From NCBI GenBank assembly GCA_017428085.1, contig JAFRRP010000026.1, forward strand, positions 1-34,367: 34,367 nt of DNA, written 5' to 3'. Position numbers and translations under genes: made by a program. Below, one piece after another: positions 1 to 6,941 of this stretch. The first letter of the stretch is position 1. Each line of letters starts with the position of its first letter. Below the pieces are notes generated by a model. The model saw nothing but the letters and a program-made list of their open reading frames with translations, was not told where the DNA came from and ran no database searches. Source of the DNA: Clostridia bacterium (lineage in GTDB: Bacteria > Bacillota > Clostridia > Oscillospirales > Acutalibacteraceae).

Positions 1-81
1 CGGAACACATCGGCCGGCAGAGCCGACCGTTTGGGGGATTGTGCGTATCAAAACGCGGTGTCCTTTTTTTCGGAGGGAAAT
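1..81 (+). other. Leader of mobilization operon, possible oriT
   Basis: The stretch before the accessory gene contains two short inverted repeats: TCGGC/GCCGA around 9-25, and GCGT/ACGC around 43-56. A T run and the GGAGGG ribosome-binding site follow. In MobP-type mobilizable elements the transfer origin often lies just upstream of the accessory/relaxase pair, with small inverted repeats beside the nick. The position fits, but I recognise no nick sequence and the left part lies outside the window. Confidence 0.2.
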
Positions 82-489
82 ATGAGTAAAAACACGCAAA
101 AATACACGTATACGATGACCACGGACCAGTACGAAGAGATGAAATCCTTCGTGGAAGCGAACGGCGACAGGTCCGTCAGCAGCTTTGTTTGCCGGGCGGT
201 AACGTTCTATATGGCCTACCTGAAATCAAAGGGCGCCACGGAATTCCTCGCGCCGGTGATCACGGGGACGATCAAAAGCGAGATCCGCAGCGTGGAGAAA
301 AACTTAAGTGAGATGATCTTCAAGCTGGCGGTGGAGCAGAGCATGGCGAACAACATCACCGCCTACTGCAACAACTTCGATATGGATGCGTTCGACGGTC
401 TGCGCCGGGACTGTGAACGCATCGTTGCCGAGACGAACGGGATCATCGATCTGGAAGAAGCGTTCCGCTGGCAGGAGGAAAACTACTGA
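82..489 (+). CDS. MobC-like relaxosome accessory protein
   Basis: A 135-residue protein encoded directly upstream of a relaxase. The ATG at 82 is chosen over an earlier ATG at 31 because GGAGGG lies 6-7 bases before it. Residues about 8-50 (from YTYTMTTDQYEEM, through SVSSFVCRAVTFYM) look like a ribbon-helix-helix DNA-binding fold. The rest is charged and helical and could mediate oligomerisation or relaxase contact. The stop overlaps the relaxase ATG by one base, and an AGGAGG inside its 3' end serves the relaxase, so the two are translationally coupled. By analogy with MobC-type proteins it would bind oriT and help load the relaxase. The assignment rests mainly on context and fold style, since the sequence family is not sharply diagnostic. 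Confidence 0.6.
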   Translation: MSKNTQKYTYTMTTDQYEEMKSFVEANGDRSVSSFVCRAVTFYMAYLKSKGATEFLAPVITGTIKSEIRSVEKNLSEMIFKLAVEQSMANNITAYCNNFDMDAFDGLRRDCERIVAETNGIIDLEEAFRWQEENY

Positions 490-1823
490 TGAAGAAGATC
501 ATTGTCACCAGCCGGGTCACAAAAAACTCTCCCGCGGGCAACGCCGGGAATCTGGTGAAATACATGGGCACGCGCGAGGGCGTGGAAAAGTTGCCAATAA
601 ACGAAACGGATCAGCCCGTCACCGTACGGCAGCAGCGTCTTGTCAGGCAGATCCTGAAGGCCGATCCTGCGGCGAAAAACTATCCGGAATATCAGAGTTT
701 CCTTGCGGAACAGACAAAAGCAAATGCCGCCGAATTCCTCGACGCCTACGTCGAGCGCAATGCGGACCGGGTGAACGATCTGCAAAAGCTGGTGGAGTAC
801 ATGGCGGAGCGCCCCGGCGTGGAGAAGCTCGGTTCGCACGGTCTGTTTTCCATGACGGACGATCCCATTGATCTGAATGAAGTCGCCGAAGAAGTTGCAA
901 ATCACCCGGGCAATATCTGGACGCACGTGGTAAGTCTGCATCGGGAAGATGCGGAGAGGCTCGGCTACAACAATGCCGAAGCGTGGAAAGAACTGGTGCG
1001 CCGCAACGTGGTGGAGCTGGCCGCCGCGCATAAGATTGATCTGGATAACCTGCAGTGGTATGCAGCGTTCCATAACACGGGCCATCACCCGCATATTCAT
1101 CTGCTCGTATACGCGAAGGACGCAAAACAAGGCTGGCTCTCAAAGAAAGGTATCGACGAACTGCGCAGCGCCTTCGGCAACGATATCTTCCGCAACGAGC
1201 AGCATAAATTGTTCACGATGGAGACGGAACTCCGCGACCGATTGAAGGAGGAAGCGCGGGAGCGTCTGCAAAAACTGCTGGAAGAACTTGAACAATCCTA
1301 CGCGCCTGACGCCGATCTGCTGTATCTGTTCCAAACGCTGATCGACCAGCTCAGCACGTATAAGGGACGTAAGCAGTACGGTTACTTCCCGCCGGAGATG
1401 AAAGAAACGGTGGACGCGATCGTGCGCGCGCTGGCAAAGGACGACCGCATCGCGGAACTGTATAGCGAGTGGACCACGATCAACCGGGAGAAGCTCTCGC
1501 TCTATCATGAAAAGGAAACGCCGCCGGTTCCGCTGGAGGACAACAAGGAATTTCGCAGCATCAAAAATGAGATCATCAAATATGCCGCTGCGCTTATCGA
1601 GACGCCGGAAGCGCAGCTCTCCTCCGTCCATCACCGTTCCGCGCTGCGTATGCTCGCCGTCTCTCTCGGGAAGCTGTTGGCGGACGGTTACGTGCAACGG
1701 CAGAAAAAACTGCAAAGCCAGATTGATGAACGCCTGCGGTCAAAAATCGAACAAAAGAAGGCCGCCCATGGGATCAAAACAGACCTCTCTGCTCAGGATG
1801 AAGGATGGGGCCCGACCATGTGA
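489..1823 (+). CDS. MobP-type relaxase (mobilization endonuclease)
   Basis: A 444-residue relaxase that would nick one strand at oriT and pilot it during conjugative mobilization. The three-histidine metal site is plain at residues 190-206: WYAAFHNTGHHPHIHLLVY, with H195, H200, H202 and H204. Candidate catalytic tyrosines are Y25 (NLVKYMGTREGVE) or Y104 in the similar LVEYMAERPGVEKL; this doubled Y-x-x-R-x-G-V-E pattern is typical of clostridial MobP relaxases. The C-terminal half (about 230-440) is charged and helical with no recognised domain. The gene is coupled to the accessory gene upstream. No type IV secretion genes are visible, so the element probably depends on a helper, although its left part is out of view. 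Confidence 0.85.
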   Translation: MKKIIVTSRVTKNSPAGNAGNLVKYMGTREGVEKLPINETDQPVTVRQQRLVRQILKADPAAKNYPEYQSFLAEQTKANAAEFLDAYVERNADRVNDLQKLVEYMAERPGVEKLGSHGLFSMTDDPIDLNEVAEEVANHPGNIWTHVVSLHREDAERLGYNNAEAWKELVRRNVVELAAAHKIDLDNLQWYAAFHNTGHHPHIHLLVYAKDAKQGWLSKKGIDELRSAFGNDIFRNEQHKLFTMETELRDRLKEEARERLQKLLEELEQSYAPDADLLYLFQTLIDQLSTYKGRKQYGYFPPEMKETVDAIVRALAKDDRIAELYSEWTTINREKLSLYHEKETPPVPLEDNKEFRSIKNEIIKYAAALIETPEAQLSSVHHRSALRMLAVSLGKLLADGYVQRQKKLQSQIDERLRSKIEQKKAAHGIKTDLSAQDEGWGPTM

Positions 1824-2166
1824 CGGCGGCGTAAAATCTGCGCCGCATAATCAAAGAAAAAAAGACAGGGGGTTATACGGCGAAAATCGGGAAAAAATCC
1901 GGACTTTTCAATAGGAAAATTTCCGTTTGTTTTTCGGTCTGTCATTTCCGAAAACCATTGCTGTGCTTGGCTTGGCAGCCATTCCGGACAAGCCGAAAAG
2001 GAGGTTAGGGTCAAAATTGTTTACCCTAACCTCCCCGATACACAAAAAAATGGCAGGTGTAAACAATTTTCGCACGATTATTTCTGATAAAAAAACCGAA
2101 AAAGTATGGATATTCCGAACGGCCTATGGTATTGTGTGTTGCTAAAGAAGGGAGTGAAAAATTAAC
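1824..2166 (+). other. Gene-free stretch between relaxase and integrase
   Basis: No convincing gene lies in these 343 bases. Just after the relaxase stop is a 6-bp hairpin (GCGGCG/CGCCGC, 1826-1846) without a T run. From 2000 to 2070 lie two overlapping inverted repeats, described separately. The integrase ribosome-binding site (GGGAG near 2150) ends the stretch. The local base composition is lower in GC than the flanking genes. Confidence 0.6.
2000..2070. promoter_or_regulatory. Two overlapping inverted repeats before int
   Basis: Repeat 1 is a perfect 12-bp pair, GGAGGTTAGGGT (2000-2011) with ACCCTAACCTCC (2023-2034) and an 11-base loop. Repeat 2 is a perfect 11-bp pair, AAAATTGTTTA (2013-2023) with TAAACAATTTT (2060-2070). 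Repeat 2 uses the loop and first base of the right arm of repeat 1, so the two hairpins compete. On the minus strand repeat 1 is followed by a short T run. Possible roles are operator, attenuator for int, or recombination/excision site; the sequence alone does not decide. Confidence 0.55.
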
Positions 2167-3384
2167 ATGGCACAGAGAAAACTGCTGACCAACGGCAACG
2201 CGTTCAGGCGGACCGACGACCGCTGGTGCGGCGTGGTATGGTACTTGGACGAGCAGGAGCAGAGAAAAAGAAAGAGCTTTTCCGGCACGACCAAAGCGGA
2301 GGTCAACAAGAAAATAACTGAATACATCAGCAATTTTGATAAAGAAGTGCTGGATACCGTGGTGGCGCGAAAGACGCTGGAGGAAGGTCTCGGCGAATGG
2401 CTGCGGGTATTCAAGTTTCCCTCTGTGGAACGCGCCACCTATGATCGCTGTGAATGCTCGGCAAGGAATCAGATCTATCCCGCGCTTGGCAAGAAAGTCA
2501 TCGGCAATATCACGGCGGCGATGATCAAAAAGCTGCTGAACGATCTGACGGCGAAAAACTACGCCTATACCACCGTGAAAGGAACGTATAACTTGCTGAA
2601 TGAATACTTCCGCTATCTGGAGCAAGAGGAACTGATCGAGAAGAATCCCATGCGCAACGTACAGATGCTGAAAAAGGCAAACTTTCTCTCCGCCCAGGGA
2701 AAAGAGTTTAAGCCGACCTGCGAGACCGTTACGGTCTTTACGCCGGAAGAAATAGACAAATTCAAAGCGGAGGCGTTCCGGGTGTTCTCCAATGGAAAAC
2801 GCTGCTACCAGCAGGCGGCGGCCTATGTGCTGATGCTGAATACGGGCCTGCGCACAGGCGAGACGCTCGGTCTTCGCAATTCGGATATCGATCTGGAAAA
2901 CCGGGTGATGCACATCAACCAGGCGGTCAAAGAGGTGAGCAAACGGGATGGCACTGAAAGCGTTCCCGGCAGAGAGGTGCAGATCGGCAAGCCGAAATCC
3001 GCCACCAGCAAGCGGGACGTTCCGCTGAACGACGCCGCCGTCGCCATGATACAGGACCTGCGGGAAGAAATGTACTTCGGCGAGGACGCGCCGCTGATTA
3101 CGGATGAAAACGGAGACTACACCCGGCCTCTCAATTTCCGCAAGCGCTACTATCGAATCCTTGCAGCGGCGAGGATCGAACGGAAAGGTCTCCACAGCCT
3201 GCGCCACACCTTCGCCACGAATCTCGTGAACGGCATCAAACAGCCGGACGGCTCCATCAAATCCCTGACGCCGCGGCAAGTCGCCGATCTGCTGGGGCAT
3301 ACAACGTCCGAAATCACCGAGTTGTACTATGTGAAGAAAGATACAACACGACTACTCGGAATCACAAACGATTTTCAGCTCTGA
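2167..3384 (+). CDS. int: Tyrosine recombinase (element integrase)
   Basis: A 405-residue phage-type integrase that would insert and excise the mobilizable element at the tRNA-Trp gene. Residues 19-62 form an arm-binding AP2-like domain (WCGVVWYLDEQEQRKRKSF). Residues about 65-160 are the SAM-like core-binding domain. The catalytic domain follows from about 190 with R229 (NTGLRTGE), the KPKSATSKRDVPL beta-hairpin lysine region (275-287), H343-x-x-R346 (HSLRHTF), H378 (LLGHTT) and nucleophile Y388. Length and residue set are complete, so the enzyme looks active. The gene runs toward the tRNA whose 3' end is 190 bases away, the usual layout of int next to its attachment site. Start ATG follows GGGAG at a rather long 12-base spacing. 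Confidence 0.93.
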   Translation: MAQRKLLTNGNAFRRTDDRWCGVVWYLDEQEQRKRKSFSGTTKAEVNKKITEYISNFDKEVLDTVVARKTLEEGLGEWLRVFKFPSVERATYDRCECSARNQIYPALGKKVIGNITAAMIKKLLNDLTAKNYAYTTVKGTYNLLNEYFRYLEQEELIEKNPMRNVQMLKKANFLSAQGKEFKPTCETVTVFTPEEIDKFKAEAFRVFSNGKRCYQQAAAYVLMLNTGLRTGETLGLRNSDIDLENRVMHINQAVKEVSKRDGTESVPGREVQIGKPKSATSKRDVPLNDAAVAMIQDLREEMYFGEDAPLITDENGDYTRPLNFRKRYYRILAAARIERKGLHSLRHTFATNLVNGIKQPDGSIKSLTPRQVADLLGHTTSEITELYYVKKDTTRLLGITNDFQL

Positions 3385-3402
3385 ACCAGAAAACGGATGA
3401 TG

Positions 3403-3424
3403 ATTTTGATGCTATTTTGATGCT
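3403..3424. repeat. 11-bp tandem direct repeat after int
   Basis: ATTTTGATGCT occurs twice in immediate succession (3403-3413 and 3414-3424), and a partial third copy, GATTGATGCT, lies near 3478-3487. Direct repeats between int and the attachment site are often arm-type integrase binding sites. That role is inferred from position only. Confidence 0.45.
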
Positions 3425-3534
3425 GTAGCAGACGGAACAGGTCGGAACCGTTGCCGCCGGATACAGGTTTGACGCCCGATTGATGCTTTAAAATCGCTTT
3501 TTCAGACCGCGCGCCGCACGCCCATAACGAAGCA

Positions 3535-3569
3535 AAAAGCCCTGAAATCCCAAGGATTTCAAGGCTTTT
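3535..3569. terminator. Bidirectional terminator between int and tRNA-Trp
   Basis: A long hairpin: AAAAGCC (3535-3541) pairs with GGCTTTT (3563-3569), and TGAAATCC pairs with GGATTTCA across a CAA loop, leaving one internal mismatch. A-rich and T-rich flanks make it work on either strand. It lies just beyond the CCA end of tRNA-Trp, so it probably ends the tRNA transcript, and it may mark the chromosome/element boundary. Confidence 0.75.
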
Positions 3570-3573
3570 CACA

Positions 3574-3625
3574 TGGCAGGGGCAGAAGGACTTGAACCCT
3601 CGGCACGCGGTTTTGGAGACCGCTG
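3574..3625. other. Probable attachment site (att) in tRNA-Trp 3' half
   Basis: Tyrosine integrases of this kind usually recombine within the anticodon-to-CCA part of a tRNA gene and regenerate it. The integrase gene ends 190 bases away, and the tRNA 3' end points at it. The second copy of the identity segment should lie at the far left end of the element, outside the window, so the core cannot be delimited here. Confidence 0.5.
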
Positions 3626-3649
3626 CTCTACCAACTGAGCTATACCCCT
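3574..3649 (-). tRNA. tRNA-Trp (CCA anticodon)
   Basis: The minus strand folds as a complete cloverleaf of 76 bases including the encoded CCA (3574-3576). The acceptor stem AGGGGTA pairs with TGCCCCT, with discriminator G. The D arm AGCTCAGTTGGTAGAGC and T arm GGGTTCAAGTCC are canonical. The anticodon loop CTCCAAA places CCA as the anticodon. It follows the CAT-anticodon tRNA by 26 bases in the same transcript. Its 3' half faces the integrase and is the likely attachment site, with integration having restored the tRNA sequence. Confidence 0.95.
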
Positions 3650-3675
3650 AAATCTGATACTTGTACCATCTGAAA

Positions 3676-3752
3676 TGGTGGGCCATCAGGGACTCGAACC
3701 CCGGACCGACCGGTTATGAGCCGGTTGCTCTAACCAACTGAGCTAATGGCCC
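3676..3752 (-). tRNA. tRNA with CAT anticodon (Met elongator or Ile2)
   Basis: A 77-base cloverleaf on the minus strand with encoded CCA. Acceptor GGGCCAT pairs with ATGGCCC, with discriminator A. The D arm is AGCTCAGTTGGTTAGAGC, the T arm GGGGTTCGAGTCCC and the anticodon loop CTCATAA. The G1-C72 pair excludes the initiator. Elongator Met and lysidine-modified Ile2 cannot be separated by eye. It is the first gene of a two-tRNA transcript with a near-consensus promoter just upstream. Confidence 0.93.
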
Positions 3753-3771
3753 ATAAGCAGACTGCTTGAAT

Positions 3772-3800
3772 ATTATATCGGCATTAGGTTAAAAAGTCAA
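3772..3800 (-). promoter_or_regulatory. Sigma-A promoter of the tRNA pair
   Basis: On the minus strand, TTGACT (3800-3795) and TATAAT (3777-3772) are separated by exactly 17 bases. Transcription would start about 12 bases before the CAT-anticodon tRNA. Strength close to consensus suits a tRNA operon. Confidence 0.8.
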
Positions 3801-3867
3801 GTGTTTTTTATGGTTCACCACGGAAAATTGTGGGCAGACTCAAATCCGATCGCGGGCAGCGCCCGAT

Positions 3868-3982
3868 GACGCAATCGCGAGCCGTAAGAAGCCCTCCGGA
3901 CGATCTTATGCAAATTCGGCTTTTTCAACGGTTCGCAAAACTGCGGCGCATCGCGCGGCTGCTCAAAACTCACGACTGTTCA
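3868..3982. repeat. Heptamer-armed element A (degenerate)
   Basis: The left arm is decayed 7-mers (GACGCAA, TCGCGA, GCCGTAA) followed by GAAGCCCTCCGGA. The middle has a GC-rich hairpin-like GCGGCGCATCGCGCGGC. The right arm is CTCAAAA, CTCACGA, CTGTTCA. It aligns with element C (25497-25621) over the core and over the right flank CTGTTCA-CG-GCAA, so both derive from one ancestor. Confidence 0.7.
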
Positions 3983-4062
3983 GCGAGCAATTTGCTCAAT
4001 AAACTCCGATCGGCAGTTCCCTTTATTTCCCCGCAACGATCCATGAAGAACAAAAACGGCAG

Positions 4063-4827
4063 TTAAAAGGAAATTTCGGCAAAAGCGGCAGTCAACGCAT
4101 CCTGCATCCCGTAGAACAGAAGCGTGGGGACCGTATCCGCGTTCACATGGGTGATCGGAGAATAGAGCTCCAGCGCCGGCAGCGCGGTTTCGACGGTCTC
4201 CGGGGTAAATTCCACCTTTGTCAGCTTTGAGAGCAGGTCCGTCATGAACGCGGGATCGTAATTGCCGAATTCATTGTGGAAAATAAATTCCTCGTCCCAC
4301 AGCATCGTCGGCCCGCAGTGGCTCACCGCCGCGACGGGCTTTACCGGCGCTTCCTCCATGCAGGAATAGGCGTACAGCAGCGCAAGATGCGCGCCTGCGC
4401 TGCCGCCGGAAAGCACGACCTTTGTAATGTCAATTCCCTTTTTCGAGGCCTGCTTTTTGATCGCCGCCAGCGCGGAAGTGATATCGTCAAGGATCTCGCG
4501 CATCCCCACGCCGTCCTCGCGGGAGAGGAAGCGGTAATTCATCGCGGCGGCGGCATAGCCCTTTTCCGTCCAGAACGGGAGCTCGCCGCGGTAGGCGTCC
4601 TTGTCTCCCATCACCCATCCGCCGGCGTGCAGAAGCAGCACGAGCCCCGTTTCCCCTTTTGCCGATTTCGGGAGATACATATCGTAGATCTGGCGCTCCT
4701 GCGCGCCGTAAGGCTCGTTCAGATAAAAATGATTACTCTTATAGAGTCCCGCGCCGCCGCTGAATATCGCGGAGAAAAACGCGAACAGCACGGTGAACCA
4801 TGCCGCGATCTTACGTAATGCCAACAT
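4063..4827 (-). pseudogene. Truncated alpha/beta-hydrolase (esterase/lipase type)
   Basis: A 254-residue protein with an N-terminal hydrophobic segment (residues about 8-28) and an HSL/carboxylesterase-like core. The oxyanion motif is LLHAGGWVMGD and the nucleophile elbow GGSAGAH. Near the end, TVPTLLFYGMQDA matches the strand carrying the catalytic aspartate. In relatives another 40-60 residues follow, including the catalytic histidine. Here the frame stops within about 10 residues (TAAFAEISF), so the triad cannot be complete. No continuation is found in the other frames. The stop lies about 80 bases from repeat element A, suggesting the 3' end was replaced by a rearrangement. A promoter is present, so it may still be expressed. 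Substrate is unknown. Confidence 0.7.
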
Positions 4828-4859
4828 AAACCCGCCCGCTTTTATTTTTCGATATTCCC

Positions 4860-4888
4860 ATTATACACGTTCCGCCACTCTTTTACAA
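4860..4888 (-). promoter_or_regulatory. Promoter of the truncated esterase
   Basis: On the minus strand TTGTAA (4888-4883) and TATAAT (4865-4860) are spaced 17 bases apart, 33 bases before the ATG at 4827. The -10 is perfect and the -35 matches 4 of 6. Confidence 0.6.
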
Positions 4889-5015
4889 GAAACCGACGCC
4901 ATTTTCTTATTTTCTTTTTCCAACTATTGCCCTTTTTATCGCCTCACGATCCGGTTTTGCGCGCTCCATTTCCCTGCAGGCGAGCCTGCTGCCGAGGCGT
5001 CATGCCCTGCGTTCG

Positions 5016-5083
5016 GGAAAAACACCTTCTCATGATAAAGACATCCCCGGCGGCAAGATCCGTCGGGGCCTGTCAGATGAGAA
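5016..5083 (-). terminator. Composite stem with T tract on the minus strand
   Basis: Three helices stack: TTCTCAT/ATGAGAA (5027-5033 with 5077-5083), GACA/TGTC (5040-5043 with 5071-5074) and CCCCGGCGG/CCGTCGGGG (5045-5053 with 5060-5068). Read on the minus strand the stem is followed by GGTG and five T. It could end the transcript from the dockerin gene about 410 bases upstream. The inner and outer helices are unusually elaborate for a plain terminator. Confidence 0.45.
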
Positions 5084-5101
5084 CCATGCGTTCATATCAC
5101 A

Positions 5102-5133
5102 GCGCCTGTTCCGTCATCGGACGAAACAGGCGC
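5102..5133. other. 14-bp hairpin
   Basis: GCGCCTGTTCCGTC pairs with GACGAAACAGGCGC with one mismatch around an ATCG loop. No T run follows on either strand, so it is not a standard terminator. It may be part of a structured RNA or a decayed repeat. Confidence 0.5.
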
Positions 5134-5498
5134 AATAATGGATTGGCCTCCTGCCGAACCTCCAGTTGATCCCGCTGATATTTCACGTGACGACGCGCAC
5201 GCCTATCTCATCAGGTTTTTGAAATCGCGGAGAAAAAACAAGGGGGTATTTTGCGGATGCCGATTGAAAACGCCTGCGCACAGCTTACAGTCGTACGCAG
5301 GCAGAGCTTGCCGGGCGATCCGACGTATGTCCTCGATCCCTTCTGATGTTCCAAAAGGGATGAAAGGATATCAACAAGACCGGCAGGGAAACGGAATGGT
5401 TATATCGCATCGCGAAAGTGCCGGTGTTCTGTTGAAGATATACATGTGCTGAAGCACGATCGCTGTTACTCAAACAAAAACCGTTTCCGGTCGCCGTA

Positions 5499-6793
5499 TT
5501 ACGAAAGCTTTTCCAGACCGACGGAGGCCCGCAGGATCAGCCGCGCGTCCGCCGACGTGATCTTGCCGTCCTTATCCGCGTCGGCGGCTGTGAACTGCGC
5601 AGAACCCTTCGCGTATTTCTCCAGCCCTACCGAGGCCCGCAGCGCCAGTCTGGCATCCGCGGAGCTCACCTTGCCGTCGCCGTCCACATCGCCCGCGGGC
5701 GCTGACTTCGCCGTCCCGACTTCTTCCACTTTACACTGGACGATCTGCGCGTTGGGGTCGAGCAGGCATGCCGGACGGACGCCGGTGACGACCTCGGACA
5801 TGCCGGAAGCGAGAACGTATCCGTAAAAATCCACCGAGAAAAATTCATTCGAGCTGTCGCTGGGTTCCCCCGCCGTTACCGTAATATAACTGGCGTTCCC
5901 GTTCATTACGACAACGGGGTTGGGGTTTTTATAAACATACAGTCCCTGGCACTTCGCGTATTCGCTGGCCTTGGCGGTACGGGCGTCATCCGCTTGAAGA
6001 TGCGCCCAGTCGAACCCGTAATCTTTGTTCAGAACCTCCTTGCGCGACAGGAAAAAGACCTTATCCACACAGTTGCCGCTGTCGTATTTCGTGCAGGGCG
6101 GCTGTGAAAGGTAATCCAAACGGGTTTCCTGAAGCAGCGCCTGCTGCGCAGAAGAAAACGCGGTGCGGTAGAACTCTTCCTTCAGCCATTTGCGGATCGA
6201 GCTTTCCCGATAGTTGTTGGCGTAATTCGTACAGGAAGCGTTCTGGTAATACACACCCTCCTTCTCGAAGATCGTATTGTTGTACGGCTGCCCGTCAAGG
6301 ACCGCATGACACACCACAAGCCCCTTTGCCGGATCCAGCACGTCCCAGACGATGGGATCGAACCGGAACCAGTACACCTGATTGACGGAGTATCCGTTTT
6401 CGCTTTGATGGGAGGAATCCTCGTTCCGTTCCTTGTAAATGACTGCGGGACGATACTCGGTAAACGTGACGGCGCGGTATTTGGAACCGTTAAACAGCAC
6501 GTCCTTGTATTTCATAAAATCGCCGGGCTTCATATTTCCGTCTGCTTTCCCGGTGCCGGAATAGTACCCGTAAGACACCCATTCGCCGCCCGCCTTGTTC
6601 AGCTTGGCGATCAGCGTTTCATCCGTTACCAGCGACTGCGGGTACCAGCCCATCTCGATGTGGTCGTTCAGCTTCAGGCCCGACAGCTTCGGCCCGACAG
6701 CTTCGGCCCGGCCGCCCCCGCCGGGAACGCGAACAAAGTGAACAACATCACGGCCGCGGCCAGCAGCGCGGCGATCCGTCTTGTTTGTTTCAT
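5499..6793 (-). pseudogene. Dockerin protein split by a 14-bp duplication
   Basis: The intact gene would encode about 425 residues. It starts at ATG 6793, preceded by GGAGGAG, with signal peptide MKQTRRIAALLAAAVMLF and a cleavage region FPAGAAG. After about 40 codons a 14-bp tandem duplication (6677-6704) shifts the frame to a TGA at 6674-6676. Removing one copy joins the signal peptide to the body, which is open from 6653 to 5499. The body has a DUF6273-like domain (SSIRKWLKEEFYRTAFS, VFFLSRKEVLNKDYGF, GVRPACLLD). It ends in a two-repeat type I dockerin (DVDGDGKVSSADARLALR and DADKDGKITSADARLILR) that would bind calcium and a cohesin. As it stands the body lacks export and a good start site. 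It is either a pseudogene, a phase-variable gene or an assembly error. Confidence 0.85.
6677..6710. repeat. 14-bp tandem duplication in the dockerin gene
   Basis: GGCCCGACAGCTTC is present at 6677-6690 and 6691-6704, followed by a partial third copy GGCCCG. Fourteen bases is not a multiple of three, so each gain or loss of a unit changes the reading frame of the dockerin gene. Confidence 0.95.
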
Positions 6794-6838
6794 CTGTATG
6801 CTCCTCCGTATTTTTATATCGGAAATATCCGTAATTTC

Positions 6839-6910
6839 AGTATAAAGGAATCCGGCCGGATTGTCAATTTCAAATTCTACGATTGACAATCGTGTTTTTA
6901 AGGATATAAT
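6839..6910. promoter_or_regulatory. Divergent promoters with shared palindrome
   Basis: Plus strand: TTGACA (6883-6888), 16 bases, TATAAT (6905-6910), reading into mrp. Minus strand: TTGACA (6867-6862), 17 bases, TATACT (6844-6839), reading into the dockerin gene. Both -35 boxes lie inside a perfect 10-bp inverted repeat, GATTGTCAAT (6859-6868) and ATTGACAATC (6882-6891), with a 13-base gap. The two start sites point away from each other. A dimeric regulator on the palindrome would cover both -35 boxes at once. Confidence 0.75.
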
Positions 6911-6941
6911 AATACCATATCAAATAAAAGAGGTATTGCAA

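Larger units (their letters stand above)
3753..4062. other. Gene-free stretch holding repeat element A
   Basis: Beyond the tRNA promoter this 310-base interval contains no supported gene. Most of it (3868-3982) is repeat element A. A 5-bp hairpin CGGGC/GCCCG lies near 3853-3865. A 78-codon open frame on the plus strand overlaps the repeat and has no ribosome-binding site. Confidence 0.6.
4889..5498. other. Gene-free stretch rich in hairpins
   Basis: I find no supported gene in these 610 bases. A 104-codon frame (5138-5452, plus) has no ribosome-binding site and an arginine-rich, unprotein-like composition. The stretch contains a GCAGGC/GCCTGC palindrome (4976-4989), a three-part stem (5027-5083), a 14-bp hairpin (5102-5133) and a 7-bp hairpin with a 17-base loop (5272-5302). 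It may be the 3' region of the dockerin transcript or an uncharacterised structured RNA. Confidence 0.5.

Noticed and set aside
2026..3300. 424-codon minus-strand frame over the integrase
   Set aside because: Antisense shadow of a complete tyrosine recombinase, with no ribosome-binding site and no protein-like motifs.
3426..3428. Frameshifted C-terminal extension of the integrase (frame ending TDDDFDAILML)
   Set aside because: The annotated C-terminus already has a normal length after the catalytic tyrosine. The alternative frame is short and arises from the 11-bp tandem repeat.
5138..5452. 104-codon plus-strand protein
   Set aside because: No ribosome-binding site. The frame crosses the hairpin region and has an arginine-rich, non-homologous composition.
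5471..5498. Short terminator right after the dockerin stop (ACCG-GAAA-CGGT plus T run)
   Set aside because: The stem is only 4 bp, too weak to call with confidence, although the GAAA loop and T tract would fit.
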